5,688 nt of DNA from Candidatus Planktophila limnetica (lineage in GTDB: Bacteria > Actinomycetota > Actinomycetes > Nanopelagicales > Nanopelagicaceae): positions 1 to 5,688 of the forward strand of contig JAPOHK010000068.1 of NCBI GenBank assembly GCA_029979485.1, written 5' to 3'. Below are positions 1 through 5,688 of this stretch, piece by piece. The first letter of the stretch is position 1; each line of letters starts with the position of its first letter. The notes under the pieces were generated by a model that searched no databases, was not told where the DNA came from, and saw only the letters and a list, made by a program, of their open reading frames with translations. A program made the translations under genes and the position numbers.

Positions 1-313
1 AAGATCTGATGATGTGATTATCAGCGGCGGTGAAAACATTTCACTGAGTGCAATTGAGGCGGCGATTAATAAGGAGTATCCAGATTTATTAGTGGCAGCC
101 TTTGCAACCCCAGATAGCAAGTGGGGACAAGCTTTACACATTGCAGTTCAATCGCAAGATGAAAACATTAAGTCCGAACTCTCTGAAGTGCTCGTAAACT
201 CAATTGGAAAACATGTAAAACCGAAGAGCGTGCTTCTTCTTGATAAACTCCCGGAAATTGGTGTTGGCAAAGTCGATCGCATTTCTCTAGCGAAAATGGT
301 GAGTGATGAATAA
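1..313 (+). CDS. menE: o-succinylbenzoate-CoA ligase (MenE), C-terminal part only
   Basis: This is the C-terminal domain of an ANL-superfamily adenylate-forming enzyme; the N-terminal portion lies left of the window. The reading frame is open from base 2 and gives about 103 residues. It begins with RSDDVIISGGENI, the hinge motif that follows the AMP-binding core and starts the mobile C-terminal lid. Near the end, PEIGVGKVDR carries the conserved lysine (about residue 90 of the visible part) that catalyses adenylate formation in this family. MenE activates o-succinylbenzoate to its CoA thioester in the cytoplasm during menaquinone synthesis. The specific assignment rests on menA starting inside the last codons of this gene, because the lid domain alone does not define the substrate. 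The family is near certain and the MenE identity is likely. Another acyl-CoA ligase remains possible. A GTG at 14 is an internal valine, not a start. Confidence 0.82.
   Translation, partial: RSDDVIISGGENISLSAIEAAINKEYPDLLVAAFATPDSKWGQALHIAVQSQDENIKSELSEVLVNSIGKHVKPKSVLLLDKLPEIGVGKVDRISLAKMVSDE
298..302 (+). promoter_or_regulatory. Shine-Dalgarno-like GGTGA for menA
   Basis: GGTGA lies three bases before the ATG at 306 and matches the GGTGA part of the anti-SD complement AGGAGGTGATC. It sits inside the last codons of menE. It supports the ATG at 306 over the in-frame GTG at 303, which would overlap the site. The spacing is short, so coupling to menE translation probably helps initiation. Confidence 0.4.
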
Positions 314-1154
314 GTGGGTTGCAGGTGCTCGCCCAAAAACGCTTCCCGCAGCTATTGCACCCGTTGCAGTTGCAACCGCCCTTGCTGGAAAAGACTTTGA
401 TCCAATGTTGGCACTGCTTGCACTTCTCGTAAGTTTGGCGCTTCAAGTTGGTGTTAATTACGCAAATGATTATTCAGATGGCGTTAAAGGAACAGATGAC
501 AATCGCATAGGGCCAATGCGTTTAGTTGCAAGTGGAGCCGCTTCTGCCCATCAAGTAAAAACTGCTGCTTACATTGCACTTGGATTTGGTGCGCTCATGG
601 GATTAATTCTTGCGCTGCAAACTTCACTCTGGTTGATGGCAGTTGGCGCACTCGCAATTGCGGCAGCATGGGGATACACGGGTGGAAAAAATCCTTATGG
701 CTACTTTGGTTTTGGCGAACTTTCGGTCTTTGTCTTCTTTGGATTAGTCGCAACGATGGGCACTTACTACGCGCAAACAGGGGAACTCACTCTTAATTCA
801 CTCTTAGTTGCTATTCCAATGGGATGCCTTTCATGTGCTTTGCTCGCAATTAATAACTTAAGAGATCGAGCTGCTGATGAATTAGTTGGTAAGCGCACTC
901 TTGCTGTTCGCCTCGGTGATTCCAGCGCACGAATTGCATTCATTTGGCTTTTGCTGATTGCTCACATCAGCGTTCTATTTCTGCTTAAACCTTGGACGTT
1001 GATCACTCTCTTACTTCTTCCTCTGACGTACTCCTTGATTAAAGCAGTCCGCGCAGGCGCACTAGGAGCGCAACTTATTCCCCTCTTGGGTAAAACTGGC
1101 AAGCTTCAACTGCGCTTTGCAATCCTCTTGTCTCTGGGTTTGTTGCTCTCTTAG
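306..1154 (+). CDS. menA: 1,4-dihydroxy-2-naphthoate polyprenyltransferase (MenA)
   Basis: This is an integral-membrane UbiA-family prenyltransferase. It joins a polyprenyl diphosphate to 1,4-dihydroxy-2-naphthoate to give demethylmenaquinone, the membrane-committing step of menaquinone synthesis. The protein has 282 residues, close to the usual MenA length. The N-terminal WVAGARPKTLPAAIAPV is characteristic of MenA. Both Asp-rich motifs that bind Mg-diphosphate are present: NYANDYSDG followed by KGTDDNRIGP (about residues 51-69), and NNLRDRAADELVGKRTLAVR (about 183-202). Between and after them are roughly eight or nine hydrophobic helices. I chose the ATG at 306, preceded by GGTGA; a GTG at 303 would add one residue. 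The start overlaps the end of menE by eight bases (ATGAATAA), which implies coupled translation. Nothing is missing or unusual. Confidence 0.93.
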   Translation: MNKWVAGARPKTLPAAIAPVAVATALAGKDFDPMLALLALLVSLALQVGVNYANDYSDGVKGTDDNRIGPMRLVASGAASAHQVKTAAYIALGFGALMGLILALQTSLWLMAVGALAIAAAWGYTGGKNPYGYFGFGELSVFVFFGLVATMGTYYAQTGELTLNSLLVAIPMGCLSCALLAINNLRDRAADELVGKRTLAVRLGDSSARIAFIWLLLIAHISVLFLLKPWTLITLLLLPLTYSLIKAVRAGALGAQLIPLLGKTGKLQLRFAILLSLGLLLS

Positions 1155-1162
1155 AAAAGCGT

Positions 1163-1166
1163 AGGA
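1163..1166 (+). promoter_or_regulatory. Ribosome binding site for the PLDc_N-type small gene
   Basis: AGGA is followed by seven bases and then the ATG at 1174. It lies in the 19-base gap after the menA stop and supports that start. It also indicates that the small gene is a real, independently initiated cistron. Confidence 0.55.
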
Positions 1167-1173
1167 TTAGCGC

Positions 1174-1428
1174 ATGCTCCGTTACTTACCAATTCTTCTG
1201 GCAATAGCAATCACTCTTTACGCACTTATTGACTGTGCGCGCACTGAACAAGATTTGCTTCGCGGTTTACCAAAATGGGCATGGATTTTAATTATTATCT
1301 TCATCGGAACATTTGGCGCAATTGCTTACCTCATCTGGGGTCGCCCGCGTCGACAAGGTCCAGGACGCGGTGGTCCTCGCAGAGTTATTGGGCCAGATGA
1401 TTACCCAGATTTCTTACGTAAACTTTAA
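1174..1428 (+). CDS. Small membrane protein, PLDc_N (PLD nuclease N-terminal) type
   Basis: This 84-residue protein has two predicted membrane helices, about residues 3-19 and 35-55. Between them is a polar loop containing YALIDCARTEQDLLRGLPKW, and WGRPRR follows the second helix. The ALID...LPKW...GR pattern matches the PLDc_N domain, otherwise found at the N-terminus of cardiolipin-synthase-like proteins. No HKD catalytic motif follows; the tail is only a basic Gly/Pro/Arg stretch and a short acidic end, so no nuclease or phospholipase activity should be inferred. Many actinobacteria encode such stand-alone proteins of unknown role. It sits 19 bases after menA with its own AGGA site, probably in the same transcript, and ends four bases before the convergent ccsA stop. 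It is a real gene by its family pattern and RBS; its function is unknown. Confidence 0.82.
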   Translation: MLRYLPILLAIAITLYALIDCARTEQDLLRGLPKWAWILIIIFIGTFGAIAYLIWGRPRRQGPGRGGPRRVIGPDDYPDFLRKL

Positions 1429-1462
1429 AAACTTATAAACCGGAGTACGTGTGCTTTCCGGT
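1427..1462 (-). terminator. Possible weak terminator hairpin at the end of the cytochrome c cluster
   Basis: On the - strand, ACCGGA and TCCGGT (outer limits 1462 and 1439) can form a six-base-pair stem around a 12-base loop. It is followed by TTTATAAG and then TTTTT. The stem overlaps the last codons and stop of ccsA. The U-rich tail is interrupted and the loop is large, so this is only a candidate rho-independent terminator. Read on the + strand, the same hairpin has no following T run. Confidence 0.3.
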
Positions 1463-2347
1463 TCCCCATACGTTTACATACACGTAATTAAATAAGAATG
1501 TAGATCCAGCAAAAATACATAGCCACGCTGCTCTACGACCGCGCCAACCAATTGTTACGCGTGCATGCAAGTACGCGGCGTATGCAACCCAGGTAATAAA
1601 TGCCCACGTCTCTTTTGGATCCCAACCCCAATATCTTCCCCACGCGCTCTCTGCCCAAATTGCTCCAGCAATTACTGAGAATGTCCAGAGTGGAAAAACA
1701 AATGCAACGAGTCGATATGAAAGTTGATCAAGTGTGTCTAACGAAGGTAAACGCTTTGCCCATGGTGCACGTTCGCCCTTTTTCTCCATGGAATCCAAAA
1801 CAAGAAATGCACCGGCAATTACATTTGCCAGTAAGAAAACTCCACCAGAAATAATGGCCGCAGATACGTGAATAACAAGCCATGTTGATTTCAGGGCTGG
1901 AACAAGTGGCGCACTTGGAACATATAAAACAGTGACTGCTGTACCGAGTGCAAGTAGAACTGAAATGGAGACAAATAAACCCAGCCAACGAAGATCATAT
2001 TTGCGAAGTGCTCCTAGGTATGCGCCAGTGAAAGCAAGTGCACCAGTAATTGAGAATTCATACATATTTCCCCATGGCACTCGTCCTGCAGAAACGCCTC
2101 GTGCAATTACGCCAGCAAGTAATAAGAGAAATCCTAAAATCATCATTGCTGTTGCGATACGAGCAATTTTTTCTGTGCGTGTGTAATCAAAAGTTTTTGT
2201 ACGTAAATTTCCTTGTGCAGCGTCAGCTAGATGTGGGGCACGAACAGCAAATGCAGTTTCGTATGTATGCGCGATAAATGCCAGGGCGAAAACTCCCATG
2301 GATGAGTACACCAAATAGTTGGATATGTACGCCCACGTTGTAGACAT
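1433..2347 (-). CDS. ccsA: Cytochrome c biogenesis protein CcsA/CcsB (System II haem-handling subunit)
   Basis: This polytopic membrane protein of 304 residues belongs to the haem-handling protein superfamily. With ResB/Ccs1 it forms the System II synthase, which exports haem and attaches it to apocytochrome c outside the membrane. About eight hydrophobic segments are visible. The diagnostic WWD domain is present as WAESAWGRYWGWDPKE (231-246). Candidate haem-ligand histidines that match conserved positions are H160 (in LVIHVSAA) and H261 (in YLHARVTIGW). VPWGNMYEF (about 90-98) is another family signature. The gene starts at the ATG immediately after the resB stop (TAAATG, no gap). GGGAG lies ten bases upstream, so translation is probably coupled. 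It is the last gene of the cluster and meets the PLDc_N gene tail to tail with four bases between. It is called CcsA in mycobacterial naming and CcsB in many actinobacterial annotations. Confidence 0.95.
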   Translation of the reverse strand: MSTTWAYISNYLVYSSMGVFALAFIAHTYETAFAVRAPHLADAAQGNLRTKTFDYTRTEKIARIATAMMILGFLLLLAGVIARGVSAGRVPWGNMYEFSITGALAFTGAYLGALRKYDLRWLGLFVSISVLLALGTAVTVLYVPSAPLVPALKSTWLVIHVSAAIISGGVFLLANVIAGAFLVLDSMEKKGERAPWAKRLPSLDTLDQLSYRLVAFVFPLWTFSVIAGAIWAESAWGRYWGWDPKETWAFITWVAYAAYLHARVTIGWRGRRAAWLCIFAGSTFLFNYVYVNVWGTGKHTYSGL

Positions 2348-3814
2348 TTACTCTGCTCTCCCTAACGCTCGTGCCAGTTGTGCAATTTCATTTTCAAGTC
2401 CAGGCGCCGAATTCTTTGCTAAACCTGCAACTTCAATGTTTTTCTTTGTAACGCTTACCCAAATTCTGCGGCGGCGTGTAAAGAGTGAAGCAAGTAATCC
2501 GAGTATCGCAACAATACTGCCAACTAGCGCAGAACTCTTGCCGGGATCTCTAACCACTTGAAGGTTGACCCAAGGAACATATGTTTCAAATGTGATGGAA
2601 CCCTCTGCAAATTCGTAGGTCTCACCTGGTGCAAGTGACTTAAGTCCTATTTTTTTCAGAGTCTCTGTATCTATTCGGTACACAGATTGTGGGCGGCCAT
2701 TATCTAAACCAAGATCTCCTGTCCAAGCAGCTAAGAACAGACGTGGATCAAGTGCTTCTGGAAATACTGAAATTCCGCCACCTTCGTTAGCGCGACCAAT
2801 GGTTGGAAAGAAAGAACCTACAAAACCAAGTTGTGGCGTTGCATCTGGAACTTTAATTGCGCCCGTTGAACTTAGATTTGAATCTTGAGGCAAGAATGGA
2901 ACTGGTCCTTGGAACGCAACATTTCCAATTGAATCTCTGACGGTAACAATTGGCGAATAACCATTTGCTTGCAAATAAACACGCGTACTTCCAAATGTCA
3001 ACGGACTATTCACTTTTACAATCTTCTTAACCGGTGCGGATTCTGGAGAGTCTTTAACAGTTACTGACAGCGTGTAGTCCTCTGGAGCATTCGTAACCGG
3101 GTTGTATTTAGCTACGAATTTATCAACTTCAATGGAAAAAGGTGGGAGAGATTTCTCGTTAAACAACTTGCCAAAGGAGAGGGAATCAAAAGTTGTTGGA
3201 GTATTTATAAATCGCTCACCTACGTTAACGATGGCATCTCCACGCATTCCGAAGAGTGAGCCGAAGCTGACGCCAATAAGAATTAACACCAATGCCAAGT
3301 GAAAAAATAGGTTTCCTGTTTCGCGAGTAAAACCTTTTTCAGCTGAAATAGATCCCTCTAACTCGCGAACTCTAAATCTGTTCTTCTTAAACCACGCGCG
3401 AGCAACTTCGAGTTCGTTGCCTGTGCCTTTCCATTCGGTATGAAACTCCATACGTGAAAGGTTTTTAGGCGTTACAGGTGGAAGTGCGCGCGATGCTTTG
3501 TAATGCTCAAAAGCTCGTGGAAGAACGCAACCAATCAGAGAGATAAAGAGCAGAATATAAATTGCGCTAAACCATGGAGATGCATAAACATCAAAGAGTG
3601 AGAATCTTTCATACCAAAGCGCCTTAGTTGGTGATGTTGCAAATACATCACTGACTGCCATCGGATTCTGTGAACGTTGCGGAATAAATGATCCTGGAAT
3701 AGCTGCAACACCAAGCATCATTAACAACACAAGTGCTGTGCGCATGCTTGTGAGTTGCCTCCACATGAAACGTAGAAGTCCTACAGTTCCAATCTCTGGT
3801 GCGTTTTCACTCAT
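2348..3814 (-). CDS. resB: Cytochrome c biogenesis protein ResB/Ccs1
   Basis: This is the ResB/Ccs1 partner of CcsA in the System II haem-delivery and ligation complex, 488 residues long. Membrane helix 1 is about 26-46 (LTSMRTALVLLMMLG, then IPGSFIPQ), helix 2 about 82-99 and helix 3 about 169-188. A large extracytoplasmic domain spans roughly 190-425, and helix 4 is about 427-446, followed by a basic RRRR and a short cytoplasmic tail. H172 in helix 3 (FFHLALVL) corresponds to a conserved Ccs1 histidine. VVRDPGKSSALVGS just before and into the last helix is the typical ResB C-terminal signature. The start codon abuts the ccdA stop (TAAATG), and the stop abuts the ccsA start in the same way. 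No frameshift or missing segment is seen. The length is at the compact end of what I would expect for actinobacterial members. Confidence 0.94.
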   Translation of the reverse strand: MSENAPEIGTVGLLRFMWRQLTSMRTALVLLMMLGVAAIPGSFIPQRSQNPMAVSDVFATSPTKALWYERFSLFDVYASPWFSAIYILLFISLIGCVLPRAFEHYKASRALPPVTPKNLSRMEFHTEWKGTGNELEVARAWFKKNRFRVRELEGSISAEKGFTRETGNLFFHLALVLILIGVSFGSLFGMRGDAIVNVGERFINTPTTFDSLSFGKLFNEKSLPPFSIEVDKFVAKYNPVTNAPEDYTLSVTVKDSPESAPVKKIVKVNSPLTFGSTRVYLQANGYSPIVTVRDSIGNVAFQGPVPFLPQDSNLSSTGAIKVPDATPQLGFVGSFFPTIGRANEGGGISVFPEALDPRLFLAAWTGDLGLDNGRPQSVYRIDTETLKKIGLKSLAPGETYEFAEGSITFETYVPWVNLQVVRDPGKSSALVGSIVAILGLLASLFTRRRRIWVSVTKKNIEVAGLAKNSAPGLENEIAQLARALGRAE

Positions 3815-4540
3815 TTAAATCACCGGAATAAAATCTGAGATCCACGAACGCATCTCGTTGTTGAAAGTTCCCCATAAACCAAAGACCTGAGCTAGTCCGA
3901 TCAGTATTAGAAACACTCCGCCAACTCTGGTAATTAAATCTCCACGACGAACGAGGAATTTTCGTAGGTTCTCTGAACGATCAAAGAACAACCCAGATGC
4001 GATAAACGGAGCGCCTAGTCCAATGCAATACCCCAAAGAGAGAATTGCTCCACGAAGGGCACTTGATTCTTGAAACGCAAGTGTTTGGACTGCGCCAAGT
4101 GCTGGACCAATACATGGAGTCCAACCAACTCCAAATAAGAATCCAAGAAGTGGTGCACCAACTAGACCGAGTGTTACTGGCATCTTTGCGCGATACGTTG
4201 GGGCAAAGGGAAATACACCTATAAAAATCAACCCAAGTGCAATAGTGAAAACTCCAAGAATTGAAGTAATAAGTCTTTCATTATCTGAAATGTAAGCACC
4301 AAAGCCACCAAAGAGTGCTCCGTAGGAAATAAAGAGAACGCTAAAGCCAAATACGAAAAGAATTGATCCAAGTAATACACGGCCGCGACTCTTAGAAAAG
4401 CCTGCTGCATATGAAATATATCCAGGAACAAGTGGCAGTACACATGGAGATAAGAAAGAGATTAATCCAGCGATAAGTGCGATTGGAAAGGCTGTAATTA
4501 AATAGCCATCCAAAATCTGCTCTACAAAGAACTCTTTCAT
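3815..4540 (-). CDS. ccdA: Thiol-disulfide electron transporter CcdA
   Basis: This is a CcdA-family (DsbD transmembrane-domain-like) protein of 241 residues with about six membrane helices. It moves reducing equivalents from cytoplasmic thioredoxin across the membrane to an extracytoplasmic thiol reductase, keeping the haem-binding cysteines of apocytochrome c reduced. The two redox cysteines sit in their standard contexts: C33 in FLSPCVLPLVPGYIS and C143 in GVGWTPCIGPALG. Another cysteine (C172) lies in a later helix and is probably not catalytic. The gene starts at the ATG that overlaps the thioredoxin stop (ATGA, four bases), with AAAAGGTGA seven bases upstream. It ends directly against the resB start. 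Its natural electron acceptor is the TlpA/ResA-like lipoprotein encoded just upstream. CcdA can also serve other thiol pathways, but the context favours cytochrome c maturation. Confidence 0.95.
   Translation of the reverse strand: MKEFFVEQILDGYLITAFPIALIAGLISFLSPCVLPLVPGYISYAAGFSKSRGRVLLGSILFVFGFSVLFISYGALFGGFGAYISDNERLITSILGVFTIALGLIFIGVFPFAPTYRAKMPVTLGLVGAPLLGFLFGVGWTPCIGPALGAVQTLAFQESSALRGAILSLGYCIGLGAPFIASGLFFDRSENLRKFLVRRGDLITRVGGVFLILIGLAQVFGLWGTFNNEMRSWISDFIPVI
3819..3824 (-). promoter_or_regulatory. Shine-Dalgarno-like GGTGAT for resB
   Basis: GGTGAT lies in the last codons of ccdA, four bases before the resB ATG. It pairs with the GATCACC segment of the 16S 3' end instead of the usual CCTCC core, and that register explains the short spacing. 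It supports the start at 3814. Confidence 0.4.
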
Positions 4541-5079
4541 TCGGCACTCACCTTTTCAATGAGTTCGCTCAGTGATGCAACTGTAACTTCGCCAGAAATA
4601 CGAGCTGCCACATTGCCTTTTTTATCAATCACTACAGTCGAAGGAATCGCATTAGCTGGTAGTGATTTTCTAAAGCCGATCAATACTGAATCATCAATTA
4701 ACGTTGGATACGGAATAGCAAAGCGGCGCGTGAATGCTTCTGCATTTACAGGGTTATCGCGAGTAAGAATTCCAATGAATGCAACATCTGTGTACTTTTC
4801 TGACAGCGCCGCAAGAGTTGGTGCTTCTGCGCGACAAGGTGCACACCACGATGCCCAAACATTTACAACAGCAACTTGTCCAACGTTATATGTGTAGTTT
4901 TTTCCTGTAAGAGTCATGCCAGAGAGTTTTGGTGCTGCGATTCGATTTGATTCTTTAATGAAAGATACGTTTCCACTGCCGGAAACAAAACTCTCCTCTG
5001 CAATTGATGATCCCCCACCGCCACATGAAGAGAGTGCAAGCGCAATCAATGGCGCAAGGATTAAGTTTTTGAATTTCAT
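4537..5079 (-). CDS. resA: TlpA/ResA-like thioredoxin-fold lipoprotein
   Basis: This is an extracytoplasmic thiol-disulfide oxidoreductase of 180 residues. The N-terminus MKFKNLILAPLIALALSSC is a lipoprotein signal peptide: a basic start, a hydrophobic core and the lipobox LSSC with the lipidated cysteine at C19. A Gly/Ser linker (GGGGSS) follows. The thioredoxin-like AlkC/TlpA domain covers about 45-180. The active site is WCAPC (C79 and C82), and the cis-proline loop is AIPST with P146. In System II such proteins reduce the CXXCH cysteines of apocytochrome c using electrons from CcdA, which is the next gene. The start ATG overlaps the phosphatase stop (ATGA). No clear Shine-Dalgarno precedes it (CCCCCAAAGAA), so translation probably depends on coupling. 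The name resA is by function and context; a general TlpA role is possible. It corresponds by position to Rv0526 of mycobacteria. Confidence 0.9.
   Translation of the reverse strand: MKFKNLILAPLIALALSSCGGGGSSIAEESFVSGSGNVSFIKESNRIAAPKLSGMTLTGKNYTYNVGQVAVVNVWASWCAPCRAEAPTLAALSEKYTDVAFIGILTRDNPVNAEAFTRRFAIPYPTLIDDSVLIGFRKSLPANAIPSTVVIDKKGNVAARISGEVTVASLSELIEKVSAE
4548..4556 (-). promoter_or_regulatory. Strong Shine-Dalgarno site for ccdA
   Basis: AAAAGGTGA sits seven bases before the ccdA ATG, inside the last codons of the thioredoxin gene. It is the best ribosome-binding match in the cluster. It fixes the ccdA start at 4540 despite the four-base overlap. Confidence 0.55.
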
Positions 5080-5688
5080 TTCTTTGGGGGCAGTAAGTGG
5101 GCAGCGGGTTCTGAGTAGCTAGTGCCACTAATCATCCCGTCTTCGTCAAAATGTAAACTCGTCACACTCGCTAAGGAGCATTCGCGTTTTCGTGGATCGT
5201 GTAAAAGTCTGCGACCTTCGATTGCACTTCGCAAAATCCAAATTGGAAGTTGATGAGAAACAACAATCGCATCTTTGCCATTGGCCGCATCGCGCGCTGC
5301 AAAGACAGCCGCAAGCATTCGATTAATTTGTTCTTCATATGGCTCGCCCAATGAAGGTTTCCATGGATTCCATAAGTGTTTCCATGCTGACGGATGTTTT
5401 AAAACTCCGTCGCCAATTCCAAAGGGCTTTCCTTCAAAAACATTTGCAGCTTCAATTAATCGCTCATCAGTTGTAATTTTCATATTGTGCGCTGCTGCAA
5501 TTGGAGCTGCCGTTTCTTGTGCGCGCTGCAGCGGTGAAACATGTAACGCACCTAAATCAATACTCTTTGACCAATCACCTAGAGTTGCTGCCATCTTGTG
5601 GCCACGTTCTGAAAGTGTCCAACCAGGTTGACGCCCATAGAGGATTTTCTCTGGGTTATGTACTTCCCCATGTCTGACCACGTGTACC
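5076..5688 (-). CDS. Histidine phosphatase family protein (phosphoglycerate-mutase fold), N-terminus off the window
   Basis: This is a cytoplasmic histidine phosphatase-superfamily protein with about 203 residues visible. Counting from the GTG at 5681, the catalytic set is present: RHGE (H4, the phosphorylated histidine), SPLQRAQET with R53, the acidic E77 in DERLIEA, and VSHQLP with the second histidine H143. LYGRQPGWTLSERG and GEPYEEQINRM are also family-typical. The frame stays open to the right edge and reads V-H before VVRHG. The GTG at 5681 is therefore an internal valine, and the true start is a few codons beyond the window. The substrate cannot be told from sequence; glycolytic mutase activity is unlikely, and a small-molecule phosphatase is more plausible. 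The gene overlaps the thioredoxin start by four bases (ATGA) and seems to be part of the cytochrome c transcript. By position it matches Rv0525 of mycobacteria. Confidence 0.88.
   Translation of the reverse strand, partial: VHVVRHGEVHNPEKILYGRQPGWTLSERGHKMAATLGDWSKSIDLGALHVSPLQRAQETAAPIAAAHNMKITTDERLIEAANVFEGKPFGIGDGVLKHPSAWKHLWNPWKPSLGEPYEEQINRMLAAVFAARDAANGKDAIVVSHQLPIWILRSAIEGRRLLHDPRKRECSLASVTSLHFDEDGMISGTSYSEPAAHLLPPKK

Noticed and set aside
303..305. GTG as an alternative menA start.
   Set aside because: It adds only one residue and would overlap the GGTGA site. The ATG at 306 is the better start, though the GTG cannot be formally excluded.
14..313. An apparent complete 99-residue gene starting at GTG 14.
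   Set aside because: The frame is open to the left edge and reads RSDDVIISGGEN, a conserved internal motif of adenylate-forming enzymes. It is the 3' end of a longer gene.
168..446. A cysteine-rich open frame on the - strand, possibly a metal-binding protein.
   Set aside because: It lies antisense across menE and menA, which are both well supported. The cysteines come from the complement of Ala/Val/Leu codons (GCA, GCT, TTGCA). There is no sign of independent coding.
1600..1854. Open frames on the + strand opposite ccsA, and similar ones opposite resB, the thioredoxin gene and the phosphatase gene.
   Set aside because: They are antisense shadows of confident genes, with no recognisable domain and no good ribosome binding site noticed.
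1728..1988. A cysteine-rich frame on the - strand inside ccsA.
   Set aside because: It is an out-of-frame reading of ccsA with no family pattern. CcsA itself is clear across this region.
3820..3840. A possible promoter or extra regulatory gap between ccdA and resB.
   Set aside because: The stop and start codons abut directly, so there is no intergenic sequence, and I saw no convincing -10/-35 pair within the end of ccdA.
5679..5681. GTG as the start of the histidine phosphatase.
   Set aside because: It encodes a valine directly before RHGE, and the codons before it (V-H) continue the usual N-terminal beta strand of the family. The real start lies beyond the edge.

Overview
The window reads as a compact stretch of an actinobacterial chromosome. 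It holds two short gene clusters that point at each other: the tail of a menaquinone-synthesis cluster on the + strand (about 1-1428) and a cytochrome c maturation cluster on the - strand (about 1433-5688). Base composition looks moderate, in the mid-40s % G+C by eye (not counted), which is low for Actinobacteria. Genes abut or overlap almost everywhere, and there is no gene-free stretch longer than about 20 bases. The gene order histidine phosphatase, TlpA/ResA-like thioredoxin, CcdA, ResB, CcsA with menA and menE nearby resembles the Rv0525-Rv0529 / menA-menE region of mycobacteria. Together with the small gene size and lower G+C, this suggests a streamlined actinobacterium such as the freshwater acI group (Nanopelagicales). 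That placement is inference, not a match I could check.

Left part, + strand. The window opens inside the C-terminal domain of an adenylate-forming enzyme, most likely MenE (o-succinylbenzoate-CoA ligase). Its end overlaps the start of menA (1,4-dihydroxy-2-naphthoate polyprenyltransferase). After a 19-base gap comes a small two-helix membrane protein of the PLDc_N type with no catalytic nuclease domain. The promoter for this group lies upstream of the window.

Right part, - strand, read from right to left. A histidine phosphatase (phosphoglycerate-mutase fold, N-terminus cut by the window edge) is followed by a lipoprotein thioredoxin of the TlpA/ResA type, then CcdA, ResB/Ccs1 and CcsA/CcsB. 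The last four form a complete System II cytochrome c maturation set. CcdA passes electrons across the membrane, the thioredoxin reduces apocytochrome CXXCH cysteines, and ResB plus CcsA move haem outward and attach it. The junctions are ATGA overlaps (two) followed by TAAATG abutments (two), so the five genes are probably one translationally coupled transcript. Its promoter is beyond the right edge.

Functionally the halves fit together: menaquinone carries electrons to a cytochrome bc complex whose c-type cytochromes need the System II machinery. I found no RNA genes, mobile elements, CRISPR arrays or long repeats. I do not see an undescribed system here. The least explained elements are the coupled histidine phosphatase and the small PLDc_N protein.
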